Assembly (NCBI GenBank): GCA_009692615.1
Contig: SHYW01000022.1
Coordinates: 1 to 54,139 of the forward strand
Length of the DNA stretch: 54,139 nt
DNA from: Deltaproteobacteria bacterium
Lineage (GTDB): Bacteria > Desulfobacterota > Binatia > UBA9968
Reading direction: 5' to 3'
Each line of letters begins with the position of its first letter. The stretch's first letter is position 1. The translations under genes and the position numbers were made by a program. The notes below the pieces were generated by a model. It worked only from the letters and a program-made list of their open reading frames with translations. It was not told the origin of the DNA and ran no database searches. Of this stretch, positions 33,381-41,099 are shown one piece after another.

Positions 33381-33596
33381 ACAGGGTTGCTTCTGCCATT
33401 TGAGATTTTCTACCCCATGGCACCGAGTTGGGGTATAATTACCAGGTCGGCGTTGGGCCGAATTGAATGGATTTATGGGTTTTGGACGTCTAACCGACGA
33501 GGGTTTAATCAATTGATGAACGGGCCGATAGTAAAGATAAAAAAGCATCGCAGCGGCGAGAGTCGCGCAACCAAGATTAGCTCCGAAGAGGTGGCT

Positions 33597-33791
33597 ATGA
33601 AACCGGGAGATAGTCTAAAAACTACCAGACCGATTCGCTCGCAGAAAACCGGCACAATCCTGCCGCGGGAAGGGACCTTTGTCCGCTCCGTCGAGAATAT
33701 GGGACGGCAGTTGATTCTCGTCAACTTCGGCGCGGAGTGTGAAGAATATCTCTTTCCCGATGAGATCATGCCCGATCCTTCCAAGCGCTAA
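33597..33791 (+). CDS. Small conserved-looking hypothetical protein
   Basis: 64 residues (MKPGDSLKTTRPIRSQKTGT ...). The start at 33597 has GAGG about 8 bp upstream; a longer in-frame version from 33387 runs through repeat-like DNA. The sequence reads as a small beta-barrel: PGDSLKTTRPI, GTILPREGTFVRSVENMG, LILVNFGAECEEYLFPDEI. This resembles SH3-like/KOW-type domains that bind nucleic acid or protein, but no family is recognised. Upstream (33410-33440) a TATAAT-like box lies in a short palindrome. Confidence 0.55.
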   Translation: MKPGDSLKTTRPIRSQKTGTILPREGTFVRSVENMGRQLILVNFGAECEEYLFPDEIMPDPSKR

Positions 33792-33850
33792 GATTTCTTT
33801 CATTAGGTTCGCGCCGCTCGACTGACCCGCAGCGAAATAAGTAAGATAGT

Positions 33851-33925
33851 ATTCACCACGAAGGACAGGAAGGTTTCGGATAATTAATATTCCGAACTTC
33901 GTGCTCTTCGTGCCTTCGTTGTGAG
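33851..33925. repeat. Long hairpin repeat, ACGAAGG family (copy 1)
   Basis: The left arm TTCACCACGAAGGACAGGAA and the right arm CTTCGTGCTCTTCGTGCCTT (followed by CGTTGTGAG) form a long stem. Inside it a second hairpin TTCGGA ... TCCGAA is present. The arms are made of repeated GAAGG/CTTCG words. A closer match is at 44654-44736. Both are intergenic. Confidence 0.75.
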
Positions 33926-34016
33926 ATCGGATTTTCCGATTGAGCACGGCTATCACTGCCTCTGGCATCATCGCGCAGATTTGATAGAAGGTTAGGGCGT
34001 TAGCCGGAGGTGCGCC

Positions 34017-34370
34017 ATGAGCGAGCGGGTGGTCAAGGATTATCACGCCCATATTTATTACGATCCAAAAACGACGCGCGCGGCGGCGCAGAAGGTGCGC
34101 GCTGGCTTGACGCAGTTCAACGTTCAGCTCGGTAGCTGGCATGATGAGCCAGTGGGGCCGCATCTCGATGCCATGTATCAGGCGGTGTTTACGATCGATG
34201 AATTCGCCAAGGTCGTGCCCTGGCTCATGGTCAACCGCGAGGGATTGTCCGTGCTAGTTCATCCGACCACCGGTGGCGACGGTTACGGCGATCACATGAT
34301 TCGTTCGCTCTGGCTCGGTGAACGGCTGAAACTTAACGAAGCGGTGCTCAAGCGCCACCAACAAAATTAG
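34017..34370 (+). CDS. DOPA 4,5-dioxygenase-family protein
   Basis: A 117-residue protein matching the DOPA-dioxygenase family (PF08883-type). Motifs are DYHAHIYYD (His10, His12), HDEPVGPHLDAMYQ and LSVLVHPTTGG, containing the conserved histidines that may bind iron. Family members open catechol-type rings (extradiol cleavage of DOPA in plants and fungi); bacterial versions are mostly untested. GGAGG 6 bp before the ATG is an ideal ribosome site. The length is typical for bacterial members. The next gene starts 48 bp downstream. Confidence 0.9.
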   Translation: MSERVVKDYHAHIYYDPKTTRAAAQKVRAGLTQFNVQLGSWHDEPVGPHLDAMYQAVFTIDEFAKVVPWLMVNREGLSVLVHPTTGGDGYGDHMIRSLWLGERLKLNEAVLKRHQQN

Positions 34371-34418
34371 TTTTATCCAGGACGGGATTGTCAGCGATTC
34401 AATCGCCCGAAACTTTCC

Positions 34419-34781
34419 ATGCAACGTATTTACAGCAGCAAAGATTCGCTGATGATCGGCCACTTGAAAAATGTCATGGCGAGTTTCGGTATTCAGTGCG
34501 TGACCAAGAAGCTCGATCTGATCAGCGCGGCCGGCGAGCTGCCGCCCATCGAGTGTTGGCCCGAGCTGTGGGTGATTGAAGATAACAAAGCGAACCGCGC
34601 TAAATCGATTCTAAAAAAAGCTCTAGCGCCGCTCAGTTCGGTGAAAAAGCCCTGGAGCTGCCTCGGTTGCGGTGAAAACATCGAAGGACAATTTTCCGAA
34701 TGCTGGAACTGCGGCTGTGACCGCGCCGGCGTCAAATCTCGCGGCGTGATCAAATTCGCCGCGCCTTCACGTCGCCGTTAA
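34419..34781 (+). CDS. DUF2007 protein with C-terminal zinc ribbon
   Basis: A 120-residue protein. The N-terminal DUF2007 (putative signal-transducing) domain reads MQRIYSSKDSLMIGHLKNVM with FGIQCV and the terminal ELWVIEDNKANRAKSILKKA. It is a ferredoxin-like fold. The C-terminus adds a zinc ribbon WSCLGCGENIEGQFSECWNC (two CxxC pairs). This combination is common in proteobacteria; function is unknown. Confidence 0.85.
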   Translation: MQRIYSSKDSLMIGHLKNVMASFGIQCVTKKLDLISAAGELPPIECWPELWVIEDNKANRAKSILKKALAPLSSVKKPWSCLGCGENIEGQFSECWNCGCDRAGVKSRGVIKFAAPSRRR

Positions 34782-34783
34782 AT

Positions 34784-35656
34784 TCATTTATTCAACGTCA
34801 GTAAAATCGTCCCACCGACGACGGCAGAGCTGCCCAGCGCGGTTCTGAGCGTCACTTTTTCCAGATCGCGCAATAGAATGATCGAGCCGAGCAACACCCA
34901 CATGGGCGTGGTCGCCATGATCGGCGCGATCAAAACCACCGGGCCGAGACTGACTGCGGCGCTGAACAAGAGAAAGCCCACGGTTTCGAGCAGGCTCGCG
35001 GTGACGAACGGAATCAGCGCCGCGCGCGACGGCCAGACGTCGCGTCGCACTTGTCCGGTTAGGACGAAGTAAGCGCTCAAACAAAGCAACGAGACCATGC
35101 CAACGATGGCCGAATAAGCGATCGGCTGGTTGGCGCCTGTTAAGGCAAAACGTGTCGCTGGATGGATCAGCCCCGACATCAACGCGGCGGCCAACGGATA
35201 GAGCGCGTCGGTTGGTTTGGCATCAACATTATTCTCGCGCGGTTCCCAACAGGTAAAAAAGATGCCGGCGACGATCAGTAAGGTGCCGAGCATGACGTTA
35301 TGTTTGGCCGGCTCGCCGAGGAATGCGATCGCCAACGCGGCGCTGAAGAACGGATGGGTGGAGCGTAGCGACGACGAACGCGCCGAGCCGATGCGGGCGA
35401 TGCCGATGTAGCTGAGCAGGCGGACGATCGGCAAGACGGCGCCGACGGCGATGAAAATCATCAAAGCCCGCGAGTCGATGGCCGGCACGCCGCCTCTGGC
35501 CAATAGGATCGTCCATACCACGACCGTTTGCACGATCAGCGATATCAACGTGACGATGAGCGGCGTCGAATGAACCAAGCCGACGCGGGCGTAGAGATTG
35601 CCCGCGGCGTAGACGGCGGTGGAAGCGAGGGCGACGAGTTGCGGGGAGAAGTCCAT
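34784..35656 (-). CDS. DMT-family transporter (EamA domains)
   Basis: A 290-residue membrane protein with ten helices in two EamA repeats. The start is ATG 35656 (MDFSPQLVALASTAVYAAG), which places helix 1 at the N-terminus; an upstream in-frame extension to 35731 is hydrophilic and unlikely. Typical EamA features are GSARSSSLRSTHPFFSAALA in repeat 1 and APIMATTPMWVLLGSIIL in repeat 2. Such carriers export amino acids or other metabolites; the substrate is unknown. It is convergent with the DUF2007 gene (2 bp apart). Confidence 0.88.
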   Translation of the reverse strand: MDFSPQLVALASTAVYAAGNLYARVGLVHSTPLIVTLISLIVQTVVVWTILLARGGVPAIDSRALMIFIAVGAVLPIVRLLSYIGIARIGSARSSSLRSTHPFFSAALAIAFLGEPAKHNVMLGTLLIVAGIFFTCWEPRENNVDAKPTDALYPLAAALMSGLIHPATRFALTGANQPIAYSAIVGMVSLLCLSAYFVLTGQVRRDVWPSRAALIPFVTASLLETVGFLLFSAAVSLGPVVLIAPIMATTPMWVLLGSIILLRDLEKVTLRTALGSSAVVGGTILLTLNK

Positions 35657-35829
35657 GGCGATGATGGGTTGGCTTGCGGTACATGTATCTGAAGCGGCGT
35701 CACAGTTCCATTCGCCGGTGGTTTGACCCACGGATGAGCGGATGTTAGAAGTCGCGAGAGTTTGCGGTTCGAATCAGAAAAATAGTTCGCTGCGGAAGTA
35801 TCTGGGCAAAAAATTAGCAGGGAGTGTTC

Positions 35830-36768
35830 ATGGAGTATCGTCAACTGGGCAATGCCGGTGTGCGGGTTTCAGTGGTCGGCTTGGGTACCAACCGTTTCGG
35901 CTCACCGGACATGCCGCAAGCGGAAGTCAACAAAGTCATCGACGCCGCGCTCGACGGCGGCGTGAATTTTTTGGATTCGGCCAACGTTTATAACGATGGC
36001 CGGTCGGAAGAAACTTTAGGCGTGGCGCTCAAAGGGCGCATGGACAAGGTCGTGCTGGCGACCAAGTTCAACTTTCCGCGCAAGACCAGCGCCAACAGTT
36101 GGGGCTCGTCGCGCTATCATATGATGCAGTCGGTGGAGCAGAGTTTGCGCCGCTTGCAGAGCGATCACATCGATTTGTACTACTGCCATCGCTGGGACGA
36201 CACGACGCCGATCGAAGAAACCCTGCGCGGTTTGGACGATCTGATTCGCATGGGTAAAATATCTTACATCGGCGCGTCGCTATTCGCTTCGTGGCAATTG
36301 GCCCACGCCAATCTGTTGGCAGAGTTGAAAGGCTGGAGCCGCTTCGCGGTTTTGCAGTCCGAATACAACCTGCTCAACCGCGGCGTCGAGCGCGAAGTCT
36401 TGCCCTATTGCCAAGCGCACAACGTCGGCTTCGTGCCCTATTATCCATTGGCAGGCGGCTTTCTCACCGGCAAATATGAATTCGGCAAACCGCCGCCGCC
36501 GGGTTCCCGCGGCGAGTCGGTGAAGCTGGTGCAGAATCTCATGACCGAGCCTAATTATCGCGTTGTCAGCAAGCTCAGCGAGTGGTCGAAGGATCACGGC
36601 CGCGGCGTCAACGAGTTGGCGCAAGCGTGGCTCTTGGCTCAGCCGAAAGTTTGTTCAGTAATCACCGGCGCAAAGCGAGTCGATCATGTGACCAGCAACG
36701 TCAAAGCGGCGGATTGGCATCTAACGAGCGCTGAGCTGAAAGAGATCGAGGGGATTTTGAAGGCGTAG
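35830..36768 (+). CDS. Aldo/keto reductase
   Basis: A 312-residue TIM-barrel oxidoreductase. The tetrad is visible: Asp (FLDSANVY), Tyr (NVYNDGRSEE), Lys (VVLATKFNF) and His (IDLYYCHRWD). The C-terminal NADPH-site pattern CSVITGAKRVDHVTSN is typical of the YajO/voltage-channel-beta-like subgroup. ATG 35830 has an AGGGAG ribosome site 7 bp upstream. It reduces aldehydes or ketones with NADPH; the substrate is unknown. It is divergent from the transporter gene. Confidence 0.92.
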   Translation: MEYRQLGNAGVRVSVVGLGTNRFGSPDMPQAEVNKVIDAALDGGVNFLDSANVYNDGRSEETLGVALKGRMDKVVLATKFNFPRKTSANSWGSSRYHMMQSVEQSLRRLQSDHIDLYYCHRWDDTTPIEETLRGLDDLIRMGKISYIGASLFASWQLAHANLLAELKGWSRFAVLQSEYNLLNRGVEREVLPYCQAHNVGFVPYYPLAGGFLTGKYEFGKPPPPGSRGESVKLVQNLMTEPNYRVVSKLSEWSKDHGRGVNELAQAWLLAQPKVCSVITGAKRVDHVTSNVKAADWHLTSAELKEIEGILKA

Positions 36769-36824
36769 GAAATTTTACCACAGAGGGCCTAGCGCGGCGA
36801 AGCCGCAACCGAATTTCGGAACAA

Positions 36825-36905
36825 CTCTCGCAAAGGCGCAAAGGCGCAAAGGTTTTAAGAAATAAATTCTTTTCCGAACTTGGCGCCTTTGCTCCTTGGC
36901 GAGAG
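36825..36905. repeat. Long hairpin repeat, GCAAAGG family (copy 1)
   Basis: CTCTCGCAAAGGCGCAAAGG (then CGCAAAGG) opens the element and TTGGCGCCTTTGCTCCTTGG then CGAGAG closes it. The left arm has tandem GCGCAAAGG words. An A/T-rich loop with AAGAAAT ... AATTCTT lies in the middle. It is related in design to the ACGAAGG family and to the copy at 48560-48650. Confidence 0.75.
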
Positions 36906-37156
36906 GAATGCCCGAGTCCGAAATGTTTTGTCTGTCGGAAAATTTGCGCGTGACGCGCAAATTTTGAGATATAGTAGTACAGAGATTACGGAGAAAAATA
37001 GCCGGAATCGGATAATCCACCGCACAAAAATATTTCATCTTCGCTTCGTTTAAATCTATCGCGATCCATTCTATCGGAGCGCGGTTTTTCTAATCCGCGA
37101 ATGAATAGACGCGGACAGGAATGTCCGTACTCCTGTGATCGGAATGACGGTGTGCG
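36906..37156. other. Gene-free stretch with small palindromes
   Basis: No coding frame looks real. The notable piece is GCGGACAGGAATGTCCG near 37113-37130 (GGACA/TGTCC hairpin). The rest shows nothing recognisable. Confidence 0.4.
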
Positions 37157-37212
37157 TTAGGGCGTAATGGATTGCGCCCGTCCGGTCCGGGCGCGATAAA
37201 TCGCGACCCTAC
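37157..37212. repeat. Inverted repeat GTTAGGGCG ... CGACCCTAC
   Basis: GTTAGGGCG-TAATGGATT-GCGCCC pairs with GGGCGC-GATAAAT-CGCGACCCTAC around a GTCCGGTCC centre. The outer arms have mismatches and the inner GCGCCC/GGGCGC arms are perfect. Immediately upstream (37088-37143) is a GCGGACAGGAATGTCCGT hairpin. These belong to a 700-bp gene-free stretch packed with repeats. Confidence 0.65.
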
Positions 37213-37255
37213 AAAAAGTCCATCGGACTCCGCTCGCATCTGGCGTTGTCGGAGG

Positions 37256-37287
37256 CCCCTCGCTACGCCCGTACGGGCTACTCGGGG
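37256..37287 (+). repeat. REP-like hairpin, single unit
   Basis: CCCCTCGCTACGCCCGTACG then GGCTACTCGGGG. Same ends as the units at 20186-20466, with GCCC/GGGC as the inner stem. It is followed by AATCGGAAAATCC, nearly the same as after the unit at 37375, but no reverse partner follows. Confidence 0.8.
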
Positions 37288-37374
37288 AATCGGAAAATCC
37301 AATCCACACACCAAGTCGCGGTCGACCGCCGCCGGCTTTTTTGGCGGCGCTATGGTGTCAGGTATTTTCGAAAG

Positions 37375-37465
37375 CCTCTCGCTACGCCCTGCGGACTACT
37401 CGAGGAATCGGAAAGTCCAAACCGACTCCCCGAGTAGCGGCCGTCGTCGGTCGCGTATCGAGGGG
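37375..37465. repeat. BIME-like pair of REP hairpins
   Basis: The forward unit 37375-37405 (CCTCTCGCTACG ... CTACTCGAGG) and the reverse unit 37428-37465 (CCCCGAGTAGCGGCCG ... CGCGTATCGAGGGG) are separated by 22 bp holding CGG ... CCG. It has the same architecture as 20285-20368 and 20369-20466. Confidence 0.8.
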
Positions 37466-37490
37466 TTCACGCCCGCTACGTCGGATTGCG

Positions 37491-38072
37491 TCAGATTATG
37501 AACGGTAGAAATAGTTGCGCTGGGCCGGTTGTTTTCTCGCGCTTAGGCGCTTTCGCCAATTCACGTATTTCCTGCTCTAGCCAGCGGATGTATTGGCGCT
37601 GGGTGTGGCGTTTATCGATGGCGGCGATGCACAGGTCGCGCACTGACTCAGCGTAATCCGGCCAGCGTTCGCGCATCATGCGCGGCATTTTTATATAGGT
37701 CGGCGGATCGTCGAGGAACAGCGGGTCGCGGGCGAGGGTCCAGATGTCGCATTGGGTTTCGCCGCTGGGAATTCTATCCGGATCGGCATCGCGCGGCGCG
37801 GTGAGATTGCCGCGGCCTAAGCCTTGGATCAAATGGGTCAGCTCATGGCCGATGGTTTGATAGGTGAGCTTGCACACTTTGAAGCGGATGATCAGCCGCG
37901 AAATAATTCCCTTGCGATAGACCACCGTGGCGCTGCCCAAATGCTTGCGCGTGTAGCCGATCGTGATCGTCTGATCTTTCAATTCGGGAAAATAGCGCAG
38001 CGTCTGCTCGATCATTTCAGCGGCGCGGCGGTTCAGGCGCTGTTTCATCAGCGGGGTGAATTTAAGCTGCAT
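37491..38072 (-). CDS. Putative zinc metallopeptidase-like protein (HExxH)
   Basis: A 193-residue protein with HELTH at residues 76-80 inside KLTYQTIGHELTHLIQGLG, the zincin active-site helix with Glu77 as the catalytic base. The N-terminal part (about 1-65) forms a beta-sheet with TITIGYTRKHLGSATVVYR, as in SprT/WLM-like minimal metallopeptidases. A third zinc ligand is not obvious; an Asp/Glu in the GETQCDIWTLARDP segment may serve. The C-terminus is basic and helical. It has no signal peptide, so it should be cytoplasmic. It stands alone, flanked by repeats, and ends 25 bp from the BIME pair. The exact family is unknown. Confidence 0.65.
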   Translation of the reverse strand: MQLKFTPLMKQRLNRRAAEMIEQTLRYFPELKDQTITIGYTRKHLGSATVVYRKGIISRLIIRFKVCKLTYQTIGHELTHLIQGLGRGNLTAPRDADPDRIPSGETQCDIWTLARDPLFLDDPPTYIKMPRMMRERWPDYAESVRDLCIAAIDKRHTQRQYIRWLEQEIRELAKAPKREKTTGPAQLFLPFII

Positions 38073-38155
38073 TTAACGCTAATTTGCCGCGAATTGCGGC
38101 TACCTTGATCCAATCGTCGAGAGTGTCATAATGGCCGTCACTTCAAGTAGGATTT

Positions 38156-39079
38156 ATGGCAGAGGCAGAAACCGATCACAAGGAAAAAAGCGCGGCGCCG
38201 TTTCGTTCGGGCTACATCGCCATCGTTGGCCGGCCCAACGTCGGCAAGTCGACGTTGCTCAATAAAATTCTCGGCGAAAAAGTAGCGATAGTTTCGCCCC
38301 GGCCGCAGACCACGCGCAACCGCATCACCGGCATCCGCACGACGGAGACGTCGCAGATTGTGTTTCTCGACACGCCGGGTATTCATCAGGGCCATTCGAT
38401 GATCAACCGGCGCTTGGTCGACACCGCGCTGCAGACTCTCGACGAAGTCGACGGCGTGCTCTGGCTGCTCGACGCCCACGATAAAATCAAGCAGGAAGAA
38501 GAACGCATCGCCGAGACCCTGCGCGGCGTCGAGACACCGGTGCTGATTCTGATCAACAAGCTCGATCTCGTGTCGAAAGGCAAGTTACTGCCGCTGATGG
38601 ACCGATTGTCGCAGTTACTTCCCGGCAAAGATATTGTCCCGATCAGCGCGCTCACGGGCGACGGTGTGCCGTTGGTTTTAGAGATCGTCGAAAAATGGCT
38701 CGCCGAAGGCGAGAAGTTTTTCACCCAGGGCGAATACACCGACCAGAGCGAGCGCTTTCTCGCCTCGGAAATCGTCCGGGAAAAAGTTTTCAATTTAACC
38801 CGCCAAGAAATTCCTTACGGCGTCGCCGTGACCATCGACGAGTTCACCGAGAAAGAAGAAAAAGGTTTGATCGTCATCGGCGCGACGATTCACACCGAGC
38901 GCGATTCGCATAAAGGCATTCTCATCGGCAAACGCGGCGCCATGCTCAAAGACATCGGCCAGCAGGCGCGCGAGGAATTGGAAAAAATCTTCGGCTGCCG
39001 GGTTTTTCTCGAACTGTTCATCCGCGTCGATCCCGACTGGACGCAGAATCCAAATTTACTGAGCGAGATGGGTATATGA
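38156..39079 (+). CDS. era: GTPase Era
   Basis: A 307-residue ribosome-assembly GTPase. G1 is GRPNVGKST, the switch region is SPRPQTTRNRITGI (Era hallmark), G3 is DTPG, and G4 is NKLD. The C-terminal KH domain carries IGKRGAMLKDIGQQAREELE, the RNA-binding GxxG loop for the 3' end of 16S rRNA. GTAGGA lies 3-8 bp before ATG. It forms a tight unit with der (4-bp overlap) and ogt. Confidence 0.97.
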   Translation: MAEAETDHKEKSAAPFRSGYIAIVGRPNVGKSTLLNKILGEKVAIVSPRPQTTRNRITGIRTTETSQIVFLDTPGIHQGHSMINRRLVDTALQTLDEVDGVLWLLDAHDKIKQEEERIAETLRGVETPVLILINKLDLVSKGKLLPLMDRLSQLLPGKDIVPISALTGDGVPLVLEIVEKWLAEGEKFFTQGEYTDQSERFLASEIVREKVFNLTRQEIPYGVAVTIDEFTEKEEKGLIVIGATIHTERDSHKGILIGKRGAMLKDIGQQAREELEKIFGCRVFLELFIRVDPDWTQNPNLLSEMGI

Positions 39080-40512
39080 CTCAGCCGGCGCTGGCGCCCT
39101 CGCCGTTCATGCGCAACCGGCCGGACAAGCTGCCGGTGGTGGCGATCGTCGGCCGGCCCAACGTCGGCAAGTCGACTTTGTTCAATCGCCTGGTCGGCGA
39201 ACGCCGAGCGATCGTCGACGATTTGCCGGGCGTGACCCGCGACCGCAACTACGCCGAAGCCGAATGGGACGGACGAAAATATTTACTGGTCGACACCGGC
39301 GGCATCGAGTCGGCCACCGAAGGACAGTTGGAAGAGAACGTCCAGGCCCAGAGCCGCTTGGCGGTGGCCGAAGCGGACGTGGTGGTTTTTCTCTTCGACG
39401 GTAAGACCGGGCTCAATCCGCTCGATCGCGAAGCGGTGGATCTCTTGCGCCGGGCCAACAAGCCGGTGCTATTCGCGGTCAACAAGCTCGACTCGCGCCA
39501 GCGCGGCGACAATTTATACGATTTTTTTTCCCTCGGCATCGAGCCGCTTTATTCGATTTCCGCCGAGCATGGGCTCGGCATCGGCGAGCTGTTCGATGCG
39601 GTGGCGAGCCAGTTTGCCGAGCGGCCGGCGGTTGTTGAAGAACTCGAGCCAGAAGAGCCGGCGAAAAAAAATGATCGGCCGAAAGCCGATGAAACTCTGC
39701 GGGTCGCGATTGTCGGCCGGCCCAACGTCGGCAAGTCGACTCTGATCAATCGTTTGCTCGGTTTCGAACGTTCGGTGGTCGATTCGACGCCGGGGACGAC
39801 GCGGGATTCTTTGGACACGCCTTTCGATTTACTCGGCGAGCCCTGCGTGTTGGTCGACACCGCCGGCATCCGGCGCAAATCACGCATCGACGATCGGGTC
39901 GAACGCTTTAGTGTCAGCCGCTCGTTGAATGCCGTGGAGCGCGGCGATCTGGTGCTGCACGTCATCGACGGCATCGAGAACGTCACCGATCAAGACGCGC
40001 AGATCTTGAGTTACGCGGCGCAGCGCAACAAGGCGTTGCTGCTGGTGGTCAACAAGTGGGACGCGATCGAAAAAGAAAATAGCAGCGTCGACAAGTATCG
40101 CGAGGAAATCAAATATCGGCTGGCGTTTTTAGAATTCGTGCCGATCGCGTTTATTTCCGCTGCCACCGGTTTCGGCGTGCGCAAGATGCTCGAAAGCGCG
40201 GCGCGAGTCGTGAAAGCCTACCGGCGCAAGGTTACCACTTCGCAGCTCAACCAATCGCTGCAACGGGTCGTCAAGAGTCATCCGGTGCCGCTGTTCCACG
40301 GCCGGCCGGTGAAATTTTACTACGGCACTCAGACCGGCACGCGGCCGCCGACGTTTACCTTCTTTGTCAATTTGCCGAACGCGGTGCCGGAAAGCTATCA
40401 ACGTTATTTAGTCAGCCACCTGCGCGAAGCTCTCGGCTTGGATTTCGCGCCGATCAAAATGTTTTTGCGCGCGCGCCGCGAATCGGAGCCGGGCAAAAAG
40501 AAACGCTCATGA
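39076..40512 (+). CDS. der: GTPase Der (EngA)
   Basis: A 478-residue double-GTPase needed for 50S ribosome maturation. The first G domain starts at about residue 19 (IVGRPNVGKSTLFNRLVG) and the second near 211 (the same motif with LINRLLG). DTGG and DTAG are the two G3 motifs and NKLD and NKWD the two G4 motifs. The C-terminal KH-like domain (TGTRPPTFTFFVNLPNAVPE) is complete. Both G1 motifs are encoded by identical DNA (GGCCGGCCCAACGTCGGCAA), also shared with era. Confidence 0.97.
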   Translation: MTQPALAPSPFMRNRPDKLPVVAIVGRPNVGKSTLFNRLVGERRAIVDDLPGVTRDRNYAEAEWDGRKYLLVDTGGIESATEGQLEENVQAQSRLAVAEADVVVFLFDGKTGLNPLDREAVDLLRRANKPVLFAVNKLDSRQRGDNLYDFFSLGIEPLYSISAEHGLGIGELFDAVASQFAERPAVVEELEPEEPAKKNDRPKADETLRVAIVGRPNVGKSTLINRLLGFERSVVDSTPGTTRDSLDTPFDLLGEPCVLVDTAGIRRKSRIDDRVERFSVSRSLNAVERGDLVLHVIDGIENVTDQDAQILSYAAQRNKALLLVVNKWDAIEKENSSVDKYREEIKYRLAFLEFVPIAFISAATGFGVRKMLESAARVVKAYRRKVTTSQLNQSLQRVVKSHPVPLFHGRPVKFYYGTQTGTRPPTFTFFVNLPNAVPESYQRYLVSHLREALGLDFAPIKMFLRARRESEPGKKKRS

Positions 40513-40985
40513 AAACCCAATGGCGAATCGCCGCCAACCCGCGTGGCGTGACAAAGTTGGCGCTCGACAGCGGCTCCAGATCTCGTTCAGCGCTCTCTCA
40601 ACATTATAATGAAGCGCGCCGGCGCGCCGTCAAAGAGTTGCGCGACTATTTCGCCGGTCGGCGCCAAGCGTTTTCCGTCCCTTGCGATCTTAGCGAATTG
40701 ACGCCGTTTACCCAGAAAGTGCTGAGCGCCGCGGCGAAAATCCCCTACGGCCAAGTGCGCAGTTACAAATGGTTAGCCGAGCGATTGGGCAAGCCAAAAG
40801 CGGCCCGCGCGGTGGGCAACGCCTTGGCGCGCAATCCCGTGCCGATCCTCATCCCTTGCCATCGGGTGGTGCGCCGCGACGGCGCCATCGGCCGGTTCGT
40901 GCTCGGTTCGGGGTGGAAAAAAAGATTGTTGGAATTGGAAAAAAGATTTGCAAAAACAGAAGCTTCGTTAAACTGCGGCGTCTGA
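40509..40985 (+). CDS. ogt: Methylated-DNA--protein-cysteine methyltransferase (Ogt)
   Basis: A 158-residue DNA-repair protein that takes the methyl group from O6-methylguanine onto its own cysteine. The acceptor Cys117 is in IPCHRVVRRDG, and the helix-turn-helix PYGQVRSYKWLAERLGKPKA precedes it. A reduced N-terminal domain (residues 1-60) is present. The ATG overlaps the der stop, so it is likely co-expressed with era-der. No AdaA-type regulatory domain is attached. Confidence 0.95.
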   Translation: MKTQWRIAANPRGVTKLALDSGSRSRSALSQHYNEARRRAVKELRDYFAGRRQAFSVPCDLSELTPFTQKVLSAAAKIPYGQVRSYKWLAERLGKPKAARAVGNALARNPVPILIPCHRVVRRDGAIGRFVLGSGWKKRLLELEKRFAKTEASLNCGV

Positions 40986-41099
40986 GTTTGAGGCCCCGTT
41001 GAATTTCTCTGCTGGCCTTCGCTAAAATTTTACCTTATCATTTCGAACTTGACTTGGGCCGGCGTTGACGATTGTCGCGCGCGGCCGAGTTTGACGACT

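Noticed and set aside
33424-33440. Strong promoter at the TATAAT near 33435
   Set aside because: No acceptable -35 at 16-18 bp; the box lies inside a CCCCA/TGGGG palindrome and may be coincidental.
33387-33596. Upstream extension of the small protein at 33597
   Set aside because: Runs through palindromic, promoter-like DNA; the ATG at 33597 has a proper ribosome site.
41049-41099. TTG start for dprA
   Set aside because: No ribosome site and the added residues do not resemble DprA N-termini.
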